The notes: generated from the sequence alone by a model not told the origin. A stretch of 64,000 nucleotides of DNA from Xylophilus sp. Leaf220 (GCF_001421705.1 NZ_LMKO01000024.1:28399-92398), one strand, 5' to 3'. Counted from the stretch's first letter, positions 15,677 through 24,444 are shown. A program made the numbers and translations.

Positions 15677-16894
15677 ATGAGCTCCAGCCAAGACCGCCAA
15701 CTACCCGCTACGGAGCACAAGCTCCAGCAAGCCCGCAAGGACGGGCAGGCCGCCCGCTCGCGCGACCTGTCGCATCTGGCGGTGCTGGGCGCCGGCGCCG
15801 TCGCGGTGCTAGTCCTGATGCCGATCGTGTTCGACCGCCTGAAGCTCGGCCTGGGCCGGCAGCTGGCCTTCAACGCGGTCACGCTGCAGGACCCGGGCAC
15901 CATGCTCAACCGCATGCAGGACTTCGCGGTGCTGGGCCTGCTGGTCGCGATGGCCTTCGCCGTGTCGGTCGGCGGCGCCGCGCTGCTGAGCACCGTGGCC
16001 GCCGGCGGCTGGGTGACCAGCCTGAAGCCGCTGACGCCCGACGTCGGCCGGCTCAACCCCTTGAAGGGCATCGGCAACCTGTTCAGCAAGCAGCAGCTGG
16101 TCAACGTCGGCAAGCTGGTGTTCATGACCGCGGTGCTCGGCTGCGTCGGCTGGTTCTACCTGAAGGACAGCATCCAGAAGGTCGCCAGCCTGATGCTGCA
16201 GCCCTCCAACCTGGCGCTGCACGACCTGGGCCAGTGGCTGGTCTCGGGCGTGTCGCTGCTGCTGCTGGTGGTCTTCGCCGCGGCGATCATCGACGTGCCG
16301 CTGCAGGCCTTCTTCCACCGCTCGCGGCTGAAGATGAGCCACGAGGAAGTCAAGCAGGAGCACAAGAACAGCGAAGGCAGCGCCGAGGTCAAGAGCCGCA
16401 TCCGCCAGCTGCAGCGCGAAGTGGCGCAGCGCAAGAGCATCGGCAACGTGCCGAAGGCCGACTTCGTGCTGATGAACCCGACCCACTACGCGGTGGCGCT
16501 CAAGTACGACGAGAAGACGATGGCCGCGCCCCAGGTGATCGCCAAGGGCGCCGACCTGCTGGCGATGCGGATCCGCGAAGTGGCCAAGAGCCACGACATC
16601 CCGGTGCTGCAGTCGCCGATGCTGGCCCGGGCCCTGTACGCCCATGCCGAGCTGGAGCAGGGCATTCCCTCCACCCTGTACGCCGCCGTGGCCCAGGTGC
16701 TGGCCTACGTCTACCGCCTGAAGGCCGCGCTGCGCGGCGAGGGCGCGATGCCGGCCGTCGAGCCGCGCCCCGAGCCGCTGGTGCCTCCCGAGCTCGATCC
16801 GCACCACAAGCCCGCCGCCGCCGCATCCGCCGGCGACGGCACCCCGGTCGCCCCGGTGGCGCCGCTCTCGTCGCCGGGAAGGATTGACCGATGA
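15677..16894 (+). CDS. flhB: Flagellar type III export switch protein FlhB
   Basis: A 405-residue inner-membrane export component that switches secretion from hook to filament substrates. Four hydrophobic helices occupy ~35-210. The cytoplasmic domain has the autocleavage site Asn267-Pro268-Thr269-His270 (MNPTHYAVAL). Residues ~360-405 form a Pro/Ala-rich tail that is a little longer than in enterobacteria. The stop overlaps the flhA start in an ATGA. The 125-bp space before flhB separates it from the upstream secreted protein and may hold a promoter, but no firm match was found. Confidence 0.96.
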   Translation: MSSSQDRQLPATEHKLQQARKDGQAARSRDLSHLAVLGAGAVAVLVLMPIVFDRLKLGLGRQLAFNAVTLQDPGTMLNRMQDFAVLGLLVAMAFAVSVGGAALLSTVAAGGWVTSLKPLTPDVGRLNPLKGIGNLFSKQQLVNVGKLVFMTAVLGCVGWFYLKDSIQKVASLMLQPSNLALHDLGQWLVSGVSLLLLVVFAAAIIDVPLQAFFHRSRLKMSHEEVKQEHKNSEGSAEVKSRIRQLQREVAQRKSIGNVPKADFVLMNPTHYAVALKYDEKTMAAPQVIAKGADLLAMRIREVAKSHDIPVLQSPMLARALYAHAELEQGIPSTLYAAVAQVLAYVYRLKAALRGEGAMPAVEPRPEPLVPPELDPHHKPAAAASAGDGTPVAPVAPLSSPGRIDR

Positions 16895-18972
16895 ACGCCT
16901 CGCTCGGGAACGCCCGCAACTGGCTGGGCAAGAACGCCGCGATGATCCAGGGCATCGCGGCGCCGCTGTTCGTGGTGATGATCCTCGCCATGATGGTCCT
17001 GCCGATGCCGACCTGGCTGCTGGACGTGTTCTTCACCGTCAACATCGCCGTCGCGCTGATGGTGATGATGGTGGCGGCCTACATGGTCAAGCCGCTCGAT
17101 TTCATCGCGTTCCCGTCGGTGCTGCTGCTGACCACGCTGATGCGGCTCTCGCTCAACGTCGCCTCCACCCGGGTGGTGCTGCTCGAAGGCCACACCGGCG
17201 CGGGCGCGGCCGGCGCGGTGATCGAGGCCTTCGGCCACTTCCTGATCGGCGGCAACTTCGCGGTCGGCCTGATCGTGTTCGCGATCCTGGTGGTGATCAA
17301 CTTCGTGGTGGTGACCAAGGGCGCCGAGCGGATCGCCGAGGTGTCGGCCCGCTTCACCCTGGATGCGATGCCCGGCAAGCAGATGGCGGTCGACGCCGAC
17401 CTGAACGCCGGCCTGATCGACGAGGCCACCGCCCGCAAGCGCCGCGCCGAAGTGGGCGAGGAAGCCAACTTCTTCGGCGCGATGGACGGCGCCAGCAAGT
17501 TCGTGCGCGGCGACGCGATCGCCGGCATCCTGATCCTGCTGATCAACATCGTCGGCGGCTTCGCCATCGGCATGATCCAGCACAGCCTGTCGGCCGGCCA
17601 GGCCGCCGACAGCTACATCCTGCTGGCCGTCGGCGACGCGCTGGTGGCGCAGATCCCCGGCCTGCTGATCTCGGTGGCCGCGGCGATGGTCATCTCCCGC
17701 GTCGGCAAGGAGCAGGACGTGGGCGGCCAGATCATCGGCCAGCTGTTCAACTCGCCGAAGGTGCTGGGGCTGACCGCCGGCATCCTGATCCTGCTGGGCC
17801 TGATCCCCGGCATGCCGCACCTGGTGTTCCTGGGCGTGGGCGGCGGCATGGCCTGGATGGCCTGGCGCCTGCACAAGCGGCCGCCCCCGCCCGACCCGGC
17901 CGCCGCAGCCGCCGCGGCGGCGCCCCCGCCCGACGGCGAAGCCAGCTGGGACGACCTGCAGCCGGTCGATCTGCTGGGTCTGGAACTGGGCTACCGCCTG
18001 ATCACCCTGGTCGACAAGAACCGCCAGGGCGACCTGCTGACCCGCATCAAGGGCGTGCGCCGCAAGTTCGCGCAGGAGGTCGGCTTCCTGCCGCCGGCCG
18101 TCCACGTGCGCGACAACCTGGAGCTGAAGCCCAGCGGCTACCGCATCACCCTGCGCGGCGTGGTCATGGGCGACGGCGAAGCCTTCCCCGGCATGTTCCT
18201 GGCGATCAACCCCGGCGGCATCACCACCCCCCTGATCGGCACCGCCACCACCGACCCCGCCTTCGGCCTGCCCGCCCACTGGATCGACGAACGCCAGAAG
18301 GAAGCGGCACAAATGGCGGGTTTTACCGTCGTTGATTCAGAAACCGTGATGGCCACGCATCTCTCACACTTGATGCAAGTGCAGGCCGCGAAGTTGCTGA
18401 GCCGCACCGAGACCCAGCAGCTCGTCGAACACGTGGCGAAGCTGGCCCCCAAGCTGATCGAGGAAGTGGTTCCGAAAATGGTGTCCATCGCCGTGTTCCA
18501 GAAGGTTCTCCAGCTGCTGCTGGAAGAGTCGGTGCACATCCGCGACATCCGCACCATCGTCGAGACCCTCGCAGAACACGCCGGCAGCGTGCAGGACCCG
18601 GCAGAGCTGGCCCGCCGCGTGCGCGTCGCCCTGGCCCCGGCCATCGTCCAGCAGATCTACGGCCCGATCCGCGAGCTGGCGGTGATCGCCATCGAGCCGG
18701 GCCTGGAGCGCCTGCTGGTGCAGGCCCTCGGCAACGCCGCAGGCCCCGCGCTCGACCCGGGCGTGGCCGACGTGCTGACCCGTTCCGCCGCCGAAGTGGC
18801 CCTGAAGCAGGAAGAGCTGGGCCTGCCCGCCTGCCTGCTGGTGCCCGACGTCATCCGCTCTGCCATCGCCCGCCTGGTGCGGCGCGTGGCCCCCCGACTG
18901 CAGGTGCTCGCCCACAGCGAGATCCCTGAGACCCACACGATCCGCATCGGTCCCATCCTCCGAGGTGCATGA
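16891..18972 (+). CDS. flhA: Flagellar type III export gate protein FlhA
   Basis: A 693-residue FHIPEP-family core of the export gate, forming a cytoplasmic ring around the secretion pore. Eight hydrophobic segments span residues ~18-325, including the conserved cytoplasmic loop DAMPGKQMAVDADLNAGLID. The C-terminal cytoplasmic domain (~360-693) begins with VDLLGLELGYRLITLVD and contains GVRRKFAQEVGFLPPAVHVR. The length equals that of the family. It overlaps flhB at the start and flhF at the end (ATGA), giving a tightly coupled flhB-flhA-flhF set. Confidence 0.97.
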   Translation: MNASLGNARNWLGKNAAMIQGIAAPLFVVMILAMMVLPMPTWLLDVFFTVNIAVALMVMMVAAYMVKPLDFIAFPSVLLLTTLMRLSLNVASTRVVLLEGHTGAGAAGAVIEAFGHFLIGGNFAVGLIVFAILVVINFVVVTKGAERIAEVSARFTLDAMPGKQMAVDADLNAGLIDEATARKRRAEVGEEANFFGAMDGASKFVRGDAIAGILILLINIVGGFAIGMIQHSLSAGQAADSYILLAVGDALVAQIPGLLISVAAAMVISRVGKEQDVGGQIIGQLFNSPKVLGLTAGILILLGLIPGMPHLVFLGVGGGMAWMAWRLHKRPPPPDPAAAAAAAAPPPDGEASWDDLQPVDLLGLELGYRLITLVDKNRQGDLLTRIKGVRRKFAQEVGFLPPAVHVRDNLELKPSGYRITLRGVVMGDGEAFPGMFLAINPGGITTPLIGTATTDPAFGLPAHWIDERQKEAAQMAGFTVVDSETVMATHLSHLMQVQAAKLLSRTETQQLVEHVAKLAPKLIEEVVPKMVSIAVFQKVLQLLLEESVHIRDIRTIVETLAEHAGSVQDPAELARRVRVALAPAIVQQIYGPIRELAVIAIEPGLERLLVQALGNAAGPALDPGVADVLTRSAAEVALKQEELGLPACLLVPDVIRSAIARLVRRVAPRLQVLAHSEIPETHTIRIGPILRGA

Positions 18973-20555
18973 GCATGAACATCCAACGTTTCCACGCCGC
19001 CACGTCCCGCGAAGCCCTGGCCAAGGCCCGCGCCGCCTTCGGCGACGGCACGCTGATTCTCTCCAACCGCCCGACGGCGACCGGGGTGGAAGTGGTGGCC
19101 ACGGCCGAGGATGCCCTCTCCGCGCTCGACCAGGAACCGCAGGCCGCAGCCGCCCCGGCCGCCGCCTCGCCCTCGCCGCTGCAGGCCCGCGCCGCCGCCC
19201 AGATCGACAAGCCCCTGGCCAAGGCCACGCCCAAGCCGCTCGCCAAACCGGCCGCCCGCAACCTGGTGCAGGAAGACACCGAACAGCTCGCGATGAGCAC
19301 CCTCTCGTTCCAGGACTATGTGCGCGAGCGGATGCTGCGCCGCCGCCACGAGGCCTTGAACGGCCAGGCCGACGGCCTGCGCACCGACGAAGCCCTGGCC
19401 GACATGCCCGCCGCGCCTGCCCCGGCACCTGCCGTCGCGGCCCCCGTCGCCCCGATCGCGGTGCGCCCGGCCGCCGCCCCCGCCCGCCCCGCGCCGGCCC
19501 GCCAGGTGCAGCACCAGTTCGAGGCGCCGGCCCCCCGCGCCCGTGCCGCCGCGCCGGTCATGGCCTCGGCCCCGGCCCCGTCGCAGCAGGGCATCGTCGA
19601 CGAGCTGCAGGCGATGAAGGAGCTGATCGAGGACCGCTTCAACACCCTCTCCTGGCTGGGCCAGGCGCGCCAGGACCCGATCCAGTCGAACCTGATGCTC
19701 AAGCTGATCCGCGCCGGCTACTCTCCCGCGCTGGCCCGCGCCGTGCTGGAGCGCATGCCGCCCGACGCCGATGCCGGCGAAGCCGTGCGCTGGCTGATGG
19801 ACGTGCTGGAGCGCAACCTGCGCACCGACGCCGAAGCCCGTCCGCTGGCTGAGGAAGGCGGCATCTTCGCGCTGGTCGGCGCCACCGGCGTCGGCAAGAC
19901 CACCACCGCCGCCAAGCTGGCCGCCCAGTGCGCCCGGCTCTATGGCCCGGCCAGCGTCGGCCTGATCACGCTCGACACCTACCGCATCGCCGCCCACGAG
20001 CAGCTGCGCGCCTACGGACGCATGCTGGGCGTGGTGGCCCACCTGGCCCACGACCGCGCCGCCCTGCAGGACCTGCTGGGCCTGCTGGCGGGCAAGAAGA
20101 TGGTGTTGATCGACACCACCGGCGTGGCGCCGCGCGACCCGCGCAAGCGCGACATGCTCGACGTGCTGGACCTGCCCGGCGTGCAGCGCCTGATGGTGCT
20201 GAATGCCGGCGGCCACGGCGACACCCTCGACGACGTCGTCACCTCGTTCAAGACCAGCGGCGCCCAGCAGGCGATCCTGTCGAAGACCGACGAAGCGGTG
20301 AAGCTCGGTCCCGCGGTAGACGCCCTGATCCGCCACCAGCTGGTGCTGCGCGGCGTGGCCAACGGCCAGCGCGTGCCCGAAGACTGGGAAGAGGCCGATG
20401 CCGGCCAACTGGTGCGCGCCTCGATGCGCTCGCCCGCCAAGTCGGCCTTCGACCCCAAGGCGGCCGACCTGAGCTTCTTCTTCTCGCAGGCCTCGTCGTC
20501 GTCTTCCGCCGGCGCGCCGTCCGACACCCGTGGCCGGAGCATGCTCCATGCTTGA
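18969..20555 (+). CDS. flhF: SRP-family GTPase FlhF (flagellar placement)
   Basis: A 528-residue signal-recognition-type GTPase that sets flagellar position, mainly for polar flagella. An N-terminal B domain (~1-230) with Ala/Pro-rich stretches leads to the N and G domains. The P-loop is GATGVGKTTTAAKLAAQ near residue 303, with downstream LITLDTYRIAAHEQLRAYG and the GTPase motifs VLIDTTGVAPRD and ILSKTDEA. Two Met codons (18969 and 18975) could start it; the first overlaps the flhA stop. The stop lies 8 nt inside the next gene, which encodes the partner FlhG-like protein. Presence of FlhF points to polar flagellation. Confidence 0.95.
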   Translation: MSMNIQRFHAATSREALAKARAAFGDGTLILSNRPTATGVEVVATAEDALSALDQEPQAAAAPAAASPSPLQARAAAQIDKPLAKATPKPLAKPAARNLVQEDTEQLAMSTLSFQDYVRERMLRRRHEALNGQADGLRTDEALADMPAAPAPAPAVAAPVAPIAVRPAAAPARPAPARQVQHQFEAPAPRARAAAPVMASAPAPSQQGIVDELQAMKELIEDRFNTLSWLGQARQDPIQSNLMLKLIRAGYSPALARAVLERMPPDADAGEAVRWLMDVLERNLRTDAEARPLAEEGGIFALVGATGVGKTTTAAKLAAQCARLYGPASVGLITLDTYRIAAHEQLRAYGRMLGVVAHLAHDRAALQDLLGLLAGKKMVLIDTTGVAPRDPRKRDMLDVLDLPGVQRLMVLNAGGHGDTLDDVVTSFKTSGAQQAILSKTDEAVKLGPAVDALIRHQLVLRGVANGQRVPEDWEEADAGQLVRASMRSPAKSAFDPKAADLSFFFSQASSSSSAGAPSDTRGRSMLHA

Positions 20556-21366
20556 CGCCTTGCTGGACCAGGGAGCCGGCCTGCGGATGCAGACGCCCCA
20601 GGCCGCCACCCGCCTGGCCGCGCTCGTCGCCCAGGGCGATGCCGATACCGAGCTGCCGCTGCTCTGGCAGCTCTGCGCCGCCCTGCAGGCTCTCGGCTAC
20701 CAGGTCGCGGTGCTGGACGGCACCAGCGCCGAGCACCTGCATTCGCCCGGCCTGCTGCAGCTGCTCGACGGCAGCATCGGCGCCGACGACGATTTCGACC
20801 CCGCGTCCGCGCCGTGCGGCCTGTCTGTGTTCCCCGCGGCCCTGGGCCTGCGGGCGATGGCCGGCGAGCACAACCTGCGCGCAGAAGACGCCCTGCGCCT
20901 GGCGCGGCTGCTGCGGCCGCACGACATCGTGCTGCTGTACGCGCCGGCCGAGGTGGTCGCCCACTGGGCGGCCGACTGCGCCATCGCGCCGGTGCTGCCG
21001 GCCGCGCCCCTGCAGTCGGGCGTGCTGGCGGCCTACCGGTCGCTGCGCACCCTGCATGCGGCCGGCATCGCGCCGACAGTGGCCTCGGTCGTCACCCGCA
21101 CCGGCATGGCCACCGCCGCCAGCGCGCAGGCGGCCCGCGAGAACCTGGCCCGCTGCGCAGAGGCCTGGCTGGGCCTGCAGATCGAGGTGCTGCGGGTGCG
21201 CGCCGTGCCGCCGGAGAACGGCCTGCCCGCCGCGTCGGGCGACGTGCACCGGCTCGCGCTGCGGCTGATCGAAGGCGCCGCCACCCTCGCGGCGCACGCC
21301 CTGCCTTTCCCTGCGCCCGCCACGGGCGCACACTACGCGGCTGAACGTATCGTCCGGAGCCATTGA
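20548..21366 (+). CDS. Degenerate FlhG/FleN-like protein without a P-loop
   Basis: A 272-residue protein in the usual place of flhG, between flhF and fliA. FlhG is a MinD-type ATPase that stimulates FlhF and limits flagellar number. The N-terminal activator helix is kept: DQGAGLR at residues 7-13 fits the DQAxxLR motif known to contact FlhF. The following deviant Walker A (GKGGVGKT in MinD/FlhG) is absent; the region reads LVAQGDADTELPLLWQLC. A later YQVAVLDGTSAEH resembles the switch strand, and SVVTRTGMATAASAQAARENL resembles the C-terminal part. The ATG at 20548 is used, not the GTG at 20530. The stop overlaps fliA (TGATG). It is probably a catalytically dead FlhF regulator; naming rests on position plus the short motif. 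Confidence 0.7.
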   Translation: MLDALLDQGAGLRMQTPQAATRLAALVAQGDADTELPLLWQLCAALQALGYQVAVLDGTSAEHLHSPGLLQLLDGSIGADDDFDPASAPCGLSVFPAALGLRAMAGEHNLRAEDALRLARLLRPHDIVLLYAPAEVVAHWAADCAIAPVLPAAPLQSGVLAAYRSLRTLHAAGIAPTVASVVTRTGMATAASAQAARENLARCAEAWLGLQIEVLRVRAVPPENGLPAASGDVHRLALRLIEGAATLAAHALPFPAPATGAHYAAERIVRSH

Positions 21367-22079
21367 TGTACACCGCCAAAGGCCAACTCGACCGCGAGGC
21401 CATGATCCGCCAGTACGTGCCGCTGGTGCGTCGGCTGGCGCACCACATGATCGCGAAGCTGCCGCCAAACATCGAGATCGACGACCTGATCCAGGTCGGG
21501 ATGATGGGCCTGGCCGAGGCGCTGTCGCGCTACCAGGCCAGCCAGGGCGTGCAGTTCGAGACATTCGCCACCCAGCGGATCCGCGGCGCCATGATCGACG
21601 AGCTGCGCGAGGGCGACTGGATGAGCCGCGGCTCGCGCAAGAGCCAGAAGGACATCGAGCACGCGGTGCGCCGGCTGGAGCAGCGCCTGGGCCGCAGCCC
21701 GCTCGAATCCGAGATCGCCGCCGAGCTGGAGATGACGCTCACCGACTACCAGAGCCTGCTGGCCAAGGTGCGCGGCACCCAGCTGGTGTACCTGGAAGAC
21801 ATGGGCGCCGGCCAGGACGACGACAGCTTCCTCGACCGCCACGTGGCCGACAGCGACGCCGACCCGATGCAGCAGCTGCGCGACCAGCGCCTGCGCACCA
21901 GCCTGGTCGCCGCCATCGAGGGCCTGCCGGAGCGCGAGAAGTTCATCATGAGCATGTACTACGACGACGACATGAACCTCAAGGAAATCGCCGCCGTGCT
22001 GGGCATCACCGAGTCGCGGGTGTGCCAGCTGCACAGCCAGTCAATCGCGCGCCTGCGGGCGCGGATGCGGGCGCACTGA
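21366..22079 (+). CDS. fliA: RNA polymerase sigma-28 factor FliA
   Basis: A 237-residue flagellar sigma factor directing late genes such as fliC and flgM. Region 2 (IEIDDLIQVGMMGLAEAL, FETFATQRIRGAMIDELR), region 3 (SRKSQKDIEHAVRRLEQRLG) and region 4 (LPEREKFIMSMYYDDDMN and the helix-turn-helix LKEIAAVLGITESRVCQLH) are all present. The length matches E. coli FliA (239). The ATG at 21366 overlaps the previous stop. It is held inactive by FlgM, encoded close by on the opposite strand, until the hook is complete. Confidence 0.97.
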   Translation: MYTAKGQLDREAMIRQYVPLVRRLAHHMIAKLPPNIEIDDLIQVGMMGLAEALSRYQASQGVQFETFATQRIRGAMIDELREGDWMSRGSRKSQKDIEHAVRRLEQRLGRSPLESEIAAELEMTLTDYQSLLAKVRGTQLVYLEDMGAGQDDDSFLDRHVADSDADPMQQLRDQRLRTSLVAAIEGLPEREKFIMSMYYDDDMNLKEIAAVLGITESRVCQLHSQSIARLRARMRAH

Positions 22080-22435
22080 CGTCCCCGGGGCGGCGCGCAC
22101 TTCGCGCGTCTTCGCCTTACTTTCCAGCCAAACAGGGCTGTAGCCGGCGTCATGCGCCGGCTTTCAGCTATTTAATTCATAGCAATCTGCTCTAGACCGT
22201 CAGCACGGGAGATCCACCTGCGGGTCGGCGTCCTCGGACGCCCGGTCTCGGTGTGCGAGTGCGGGGGCGTGGAAAACAGAGGGGTGGGGAAGATCGGTGT
22301 CTGACAACGCCACACGGTTCACCCCGGATCGAATGGCCCGGAGCCTCTCCGTAGGGGCCTAGACTGTTTTTTCAGTGCCTGACAGGCCTGTAGCCGGCGT
22401 CCCGCGCCGGCCTCCAGCTATCTATTTAGTAGCAA
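22080..22435. other. Convergent intergenic region with two palindromic repeats
   Basis: This 356-bp space between fliA (rightward) and flgN (leftward) holds no credible gene. Two copies of a dispersed palindromic element lie at its ends. Between them, GGCCC near 22337-22341 and GGGCC near 22356-22360 could form a weak hairpin upstream of a T-run at about 22369-22374, a possible fliA terminator. Confidence 0.5.
22139..22190 (+). repeat. Dispersed palindromic repeat, copy A
   Basis: TGTAGCCGGCGT is followed by GCGCCGGC and then CAGCTATTTAATTCATAGCA. Two inverted repeats are nested in it: GCCGGCG/CGCCGGC, and GCTAT/ATAGC. The same layout recurs at 22389, 37694, 54571 and (opposite strand) 49741. 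Confidence 0.75.
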
Positions 22436-22440
22436 TCAGC
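22389..22440 (+). repeat. Dispersed palindromic repeat, copy B
   Basis: Nearly identical to copy A over the first 30 bases (TGTAGCCGGCGT, GCGCCGGC, CAGCTAT). The second palindrome has degenerated to CTATTTAGTAGCA. It overlaps the flgN stop region by a few bases. Confidence 0.75.
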
Positions 22441-22837
22441 CGAAGCGGCTGCGCATCGCGCCGCCGGCGCCGTAGGTGACGGCTTTCTTGGCGGCGACGT
22501 CGGGGAGCAAGGAGGCGACGGCGCGGTCGACGATGGCCATGCGGCGGGCCATCTGGGTGCGGTGCTGGGCGAGGGCGGCGCCGGCCTGGCGGACACGGGC
22601 CTGGAGCGGGCTGCACGCGGCGACGGCCTGGGCGGCGCCGGGGACGTCGAGGCAGCGGGAGAAGTCGGCGGTGGCGTTGCGCAGCGCGGTCGCCACGGCC
22701 TGCAGGCCGTCGGGGTGGCCGGACACCATCGCCTCGGCCATGGCGGCCAGCTGCACCTCGACCGGGGCCAGGCCTTGCGACACGAAGGCCTGGAGGCGTT
22801 CGGCGGAGGGGGCGGTGGGCGTGTGGGCTGCGGTCAT
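22436..22837 (-). CDS. flgN: FlgN-like flagellar export chaperone
   Basis: A 133-residue, Ala-rich, largely helical protein following flgM. FlgN binds the hook-associated proteins FlgK and FlgL before export. Sequence similarity in this family is weak, so the call rests on gene order flgA-flgM-flgN, size (E. coli FlgN is 138 residues) and helix pattern. The ATG at 22837 is selected (MTAAHTPTAPSAERL). An ATG-type start farther upstream would overlap flgM. A repeat element abuts its 3' end. Confidence 0.65.
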   Translation of the reverse strand: MTAAHTPTAPSAERLQAFVSQGLAPVEVQLAAMAEAMVSGHPDGLQAVATALRNATADFSRCLDVPGAAQAVAACSPLQARVRQAGAALAQHRTQMARRMAIVDRAVASLLPDVAAKKAVTYGAGGAMRSRFG

Positions 22838-22871
22838 GGCGGTGGGAGCGTCGGGGCGCTGGGGTGGGGCG

Positions 22872-23228
22872 TCAGGCGCCGCCGGCTTCGGAGCGGTCTG
22901 CGTCCGAAGCGTTGCGGCGCAGCACCTGTTGTGCGTTGGACAGGAGCTTGTCGGCGATGGCACCGGCATTGACCTTGTAGGTGCCCTGGGCGATGGCGGC
23001 CTTCACTTCGGCCACCTTGGCGGCGTTGAAGTCGCCGCTTGTGTCGGCGGCGACGCCGGCGGTGGCCCGCGTCTCCATCGAGCGGGCCAGGTTCGACACG
23101 GTGACCGTCGCGGCGGGCGCTGCCGCCGCAGCCGGTGCGGCCGGGGCGGCGCTGCCGGCGGCGGGCGCACCCGGTCGGGCGGCGGGCGCCTTGGGCAGGT
23201 CGGCTGGCGGTGAGGGGTTGATCTTCAT
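22872..23228 (-). CDS. flgM: Anti-sigma-28 factor FlgM
   Basis: A 118-residue inhibitor of FliA that is exported once the hook-basal body is finished. The N-terminal ~50 residues are Pro/Ala-rich and disordered, as expected of FlgM. The C-terminal sigma-binding helices begin at FNAAKVAEVKAAIAQGTYKV and continue with NAGAIADKLLSNAQQVL. The ATG at 23228 has a GGAG site, and a near-consensus FliA promoter lies about 45 bases upstream. This gives the known autoregulatory loop in which FliA activates its own inhibitor. Confidence 0.92.
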   Translation of the reverse strand: MKINPSPPADLPKAPAARPGAPAAGSAAPAAPAAAAAPAATVTVSNLARSMETRATAGVAADTSGDFNAAKVAEVKAAIAQGTYKVNAGAIADKLLSNAQQVLRRNASDADRSEAGGA

Positions 23229-23273
23229 GGCTTTTCTCCATCGCCTCGCAGGGTAGGAGGCGGCACAGGAGTT

Positions 23274-23300
23274 GTTTCGGCGGTCGGGGCCGGAACTTTA
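23274..23300 (-). promoter_or_regulatory. Sigma-28 (FliA) promoter of flgM
   Basis: Read leftward, a perfect -35 TAAA (23300-23297) is followed by exactly 15 bases and the -10 GCCGAAAC (23281-23274), close to the consensus TAAA-N15-GCCGATAA. The predicted transcript starts near 23265 and gives a ~35-nt leader with GGAG before the flgM ATG. Confidence 0.82.
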
Positions 23301-23409
23301 GGGCCAATTGCAACTTTTTGCAGCACCCGGGTCACGCCCGACGGCCGGCACAGGGCCGTCGCAGGGGAGGAGCCGTCGGTGCGGAGCGCCATGGTCGTTG
23401 TATCGGCGC

Positions 23410-24444
23410 CTACAGCGCCATCTGTACCGTCTGCGAATCGACCACGGTGCCGTTCATGATGCGCCCGTTGTCCATCCGTACCCGGACCTGCTGGCCCACG
23501 AAGCCGGCGTTGATCGCCTGGCCGCCCGAGGTGACGGCGAAGCCCGGGCCCTGCGCCACGATGCGCACCTGGCTGCCGGCGCCGAAGGCCTGCGGCGCCC
23601 GCACCAACGATTGGCGCAGCGGCTGGCCGGGCTGCAGGGCGCGGGTGACGGTGGTGCCGATCCACTGGGCCGGGTCGGAGACGATGGGCGAGGCGTCCTC
23701 GGCCCAGTCGACCTCGGCCTCGACCGCGTCGCCCGCCGCCAGCGTGGTGCCGGGCGCCACCGCCCCCTGCACCACCCAGGCGGGCCCAAAGGCCTTCACC
23801 GTGACCGGCAAGAAGACGTTCCAGCGCACCGCACCCTCCAGGCAGCGCAGGCCCAGCCGGGTCTTGCCCCAGAGGCGCATGCCGGGCGGCAGATAGGGCT
23901 CGACCCGGGCGCAGGGCGCCAGCCGCAGCCGGCTGTCGAGGGCCCCCAGGCTCACCTCCATCCGCAGCGGCATGTTGGCCGACGCCGGCGCCTGGGCGAC
24001 GGCGGCATCGAGGAACTGGCGGCTGGCGGCGGCGATGTCGGGGGCCGCCTCCAGGCCCGGCGCCGCCGCTGCGGCAGCGGGCACGGCGGCCGGCGCAGGC
24101 GCGGCGGCGGCCACGGCGGCAACGGGTGCCGCGGGCACGGCGGCGCCGATCGGCGGCATGGGGTAGGCCGGCGCCATCGGGGCGGCGGAGGCGACCACCG
24201 CGGCCGGCGCCTTGGGGGCAACGGCCGGAGAGGCAGCGGCGGCGGCCACCGGCTGCGCCTTGGTCAGCGCGGCCAGTTGGGCGGCCTGCATCGCCTGGAC
24301 GGATGCCGGGGTCTGCACGGGCTTGGCGGGTGCCGCGGCGCCAGGCGCGGTAGCGGAAGCAGCAAGCTCGGCCGCGGCGAAGGCGCCGGCCGGCAGCCAT
24401 GCCGCCGCCAGCAGGCAGAGCGAAGTCGAAAGAGGGGTGCGCAT
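23410..24444 (-). CDS. flgA: Flagellar P-ring chaperone FlgA
   Basis: A 344-residue periplasmic chaperone needed to assemble the FlgI P-ring. A signal peptide (MRTPLSTSLCLLAAAWLPAG, cut after AFA) is followed by ~115 residues of Ala/Pro/Val low complexity. The conserved FlgA/SAF domain lies at ~150-344 (LRLAPCARVEPYLPPGMRLW, GKTRLGLRCLEGAVRWNVF, and terminal INAGFVGQQVRVRMDNGRI). E. coli FlgA has 219 residues, so the insert is unusual. The ATG at 24444 is preferred over a GTG at 24474 because the signal peptide begins there. It is divergent from flgB. Confidence 0.92.
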   Translation of the reverse strand: MRTPLSTSLCLLAAAWLPAGAFAAAELAASATAPGAAAPAKPVQTPASVQAMQAAQLAALTKAQPVAAAAASPAVAPKAPAAVVASAAPMAPAYPMPPIGAAVPAAPVAAVAAAAPAPAAVPAAAAAAPGLEAAPDIAAASRQFLDAAVAQAPASANMPLRMEVSLGALDSRLRLAPCARVEPYLPPGMRLWGKTRLGLRCLEGAVRWNVFLPVTVKAFGPAWVVQGAVAPGTTLAAGDAVEAEVDWAEDASPIVSDPAQWIGTTVTRALQPGQPLRQSLVRAPQAFGAGSQVRIVAQGPGFAVTSGGQAINAGFVGQQVRVRMDNGRIMNGTVVDSQTVQMAL

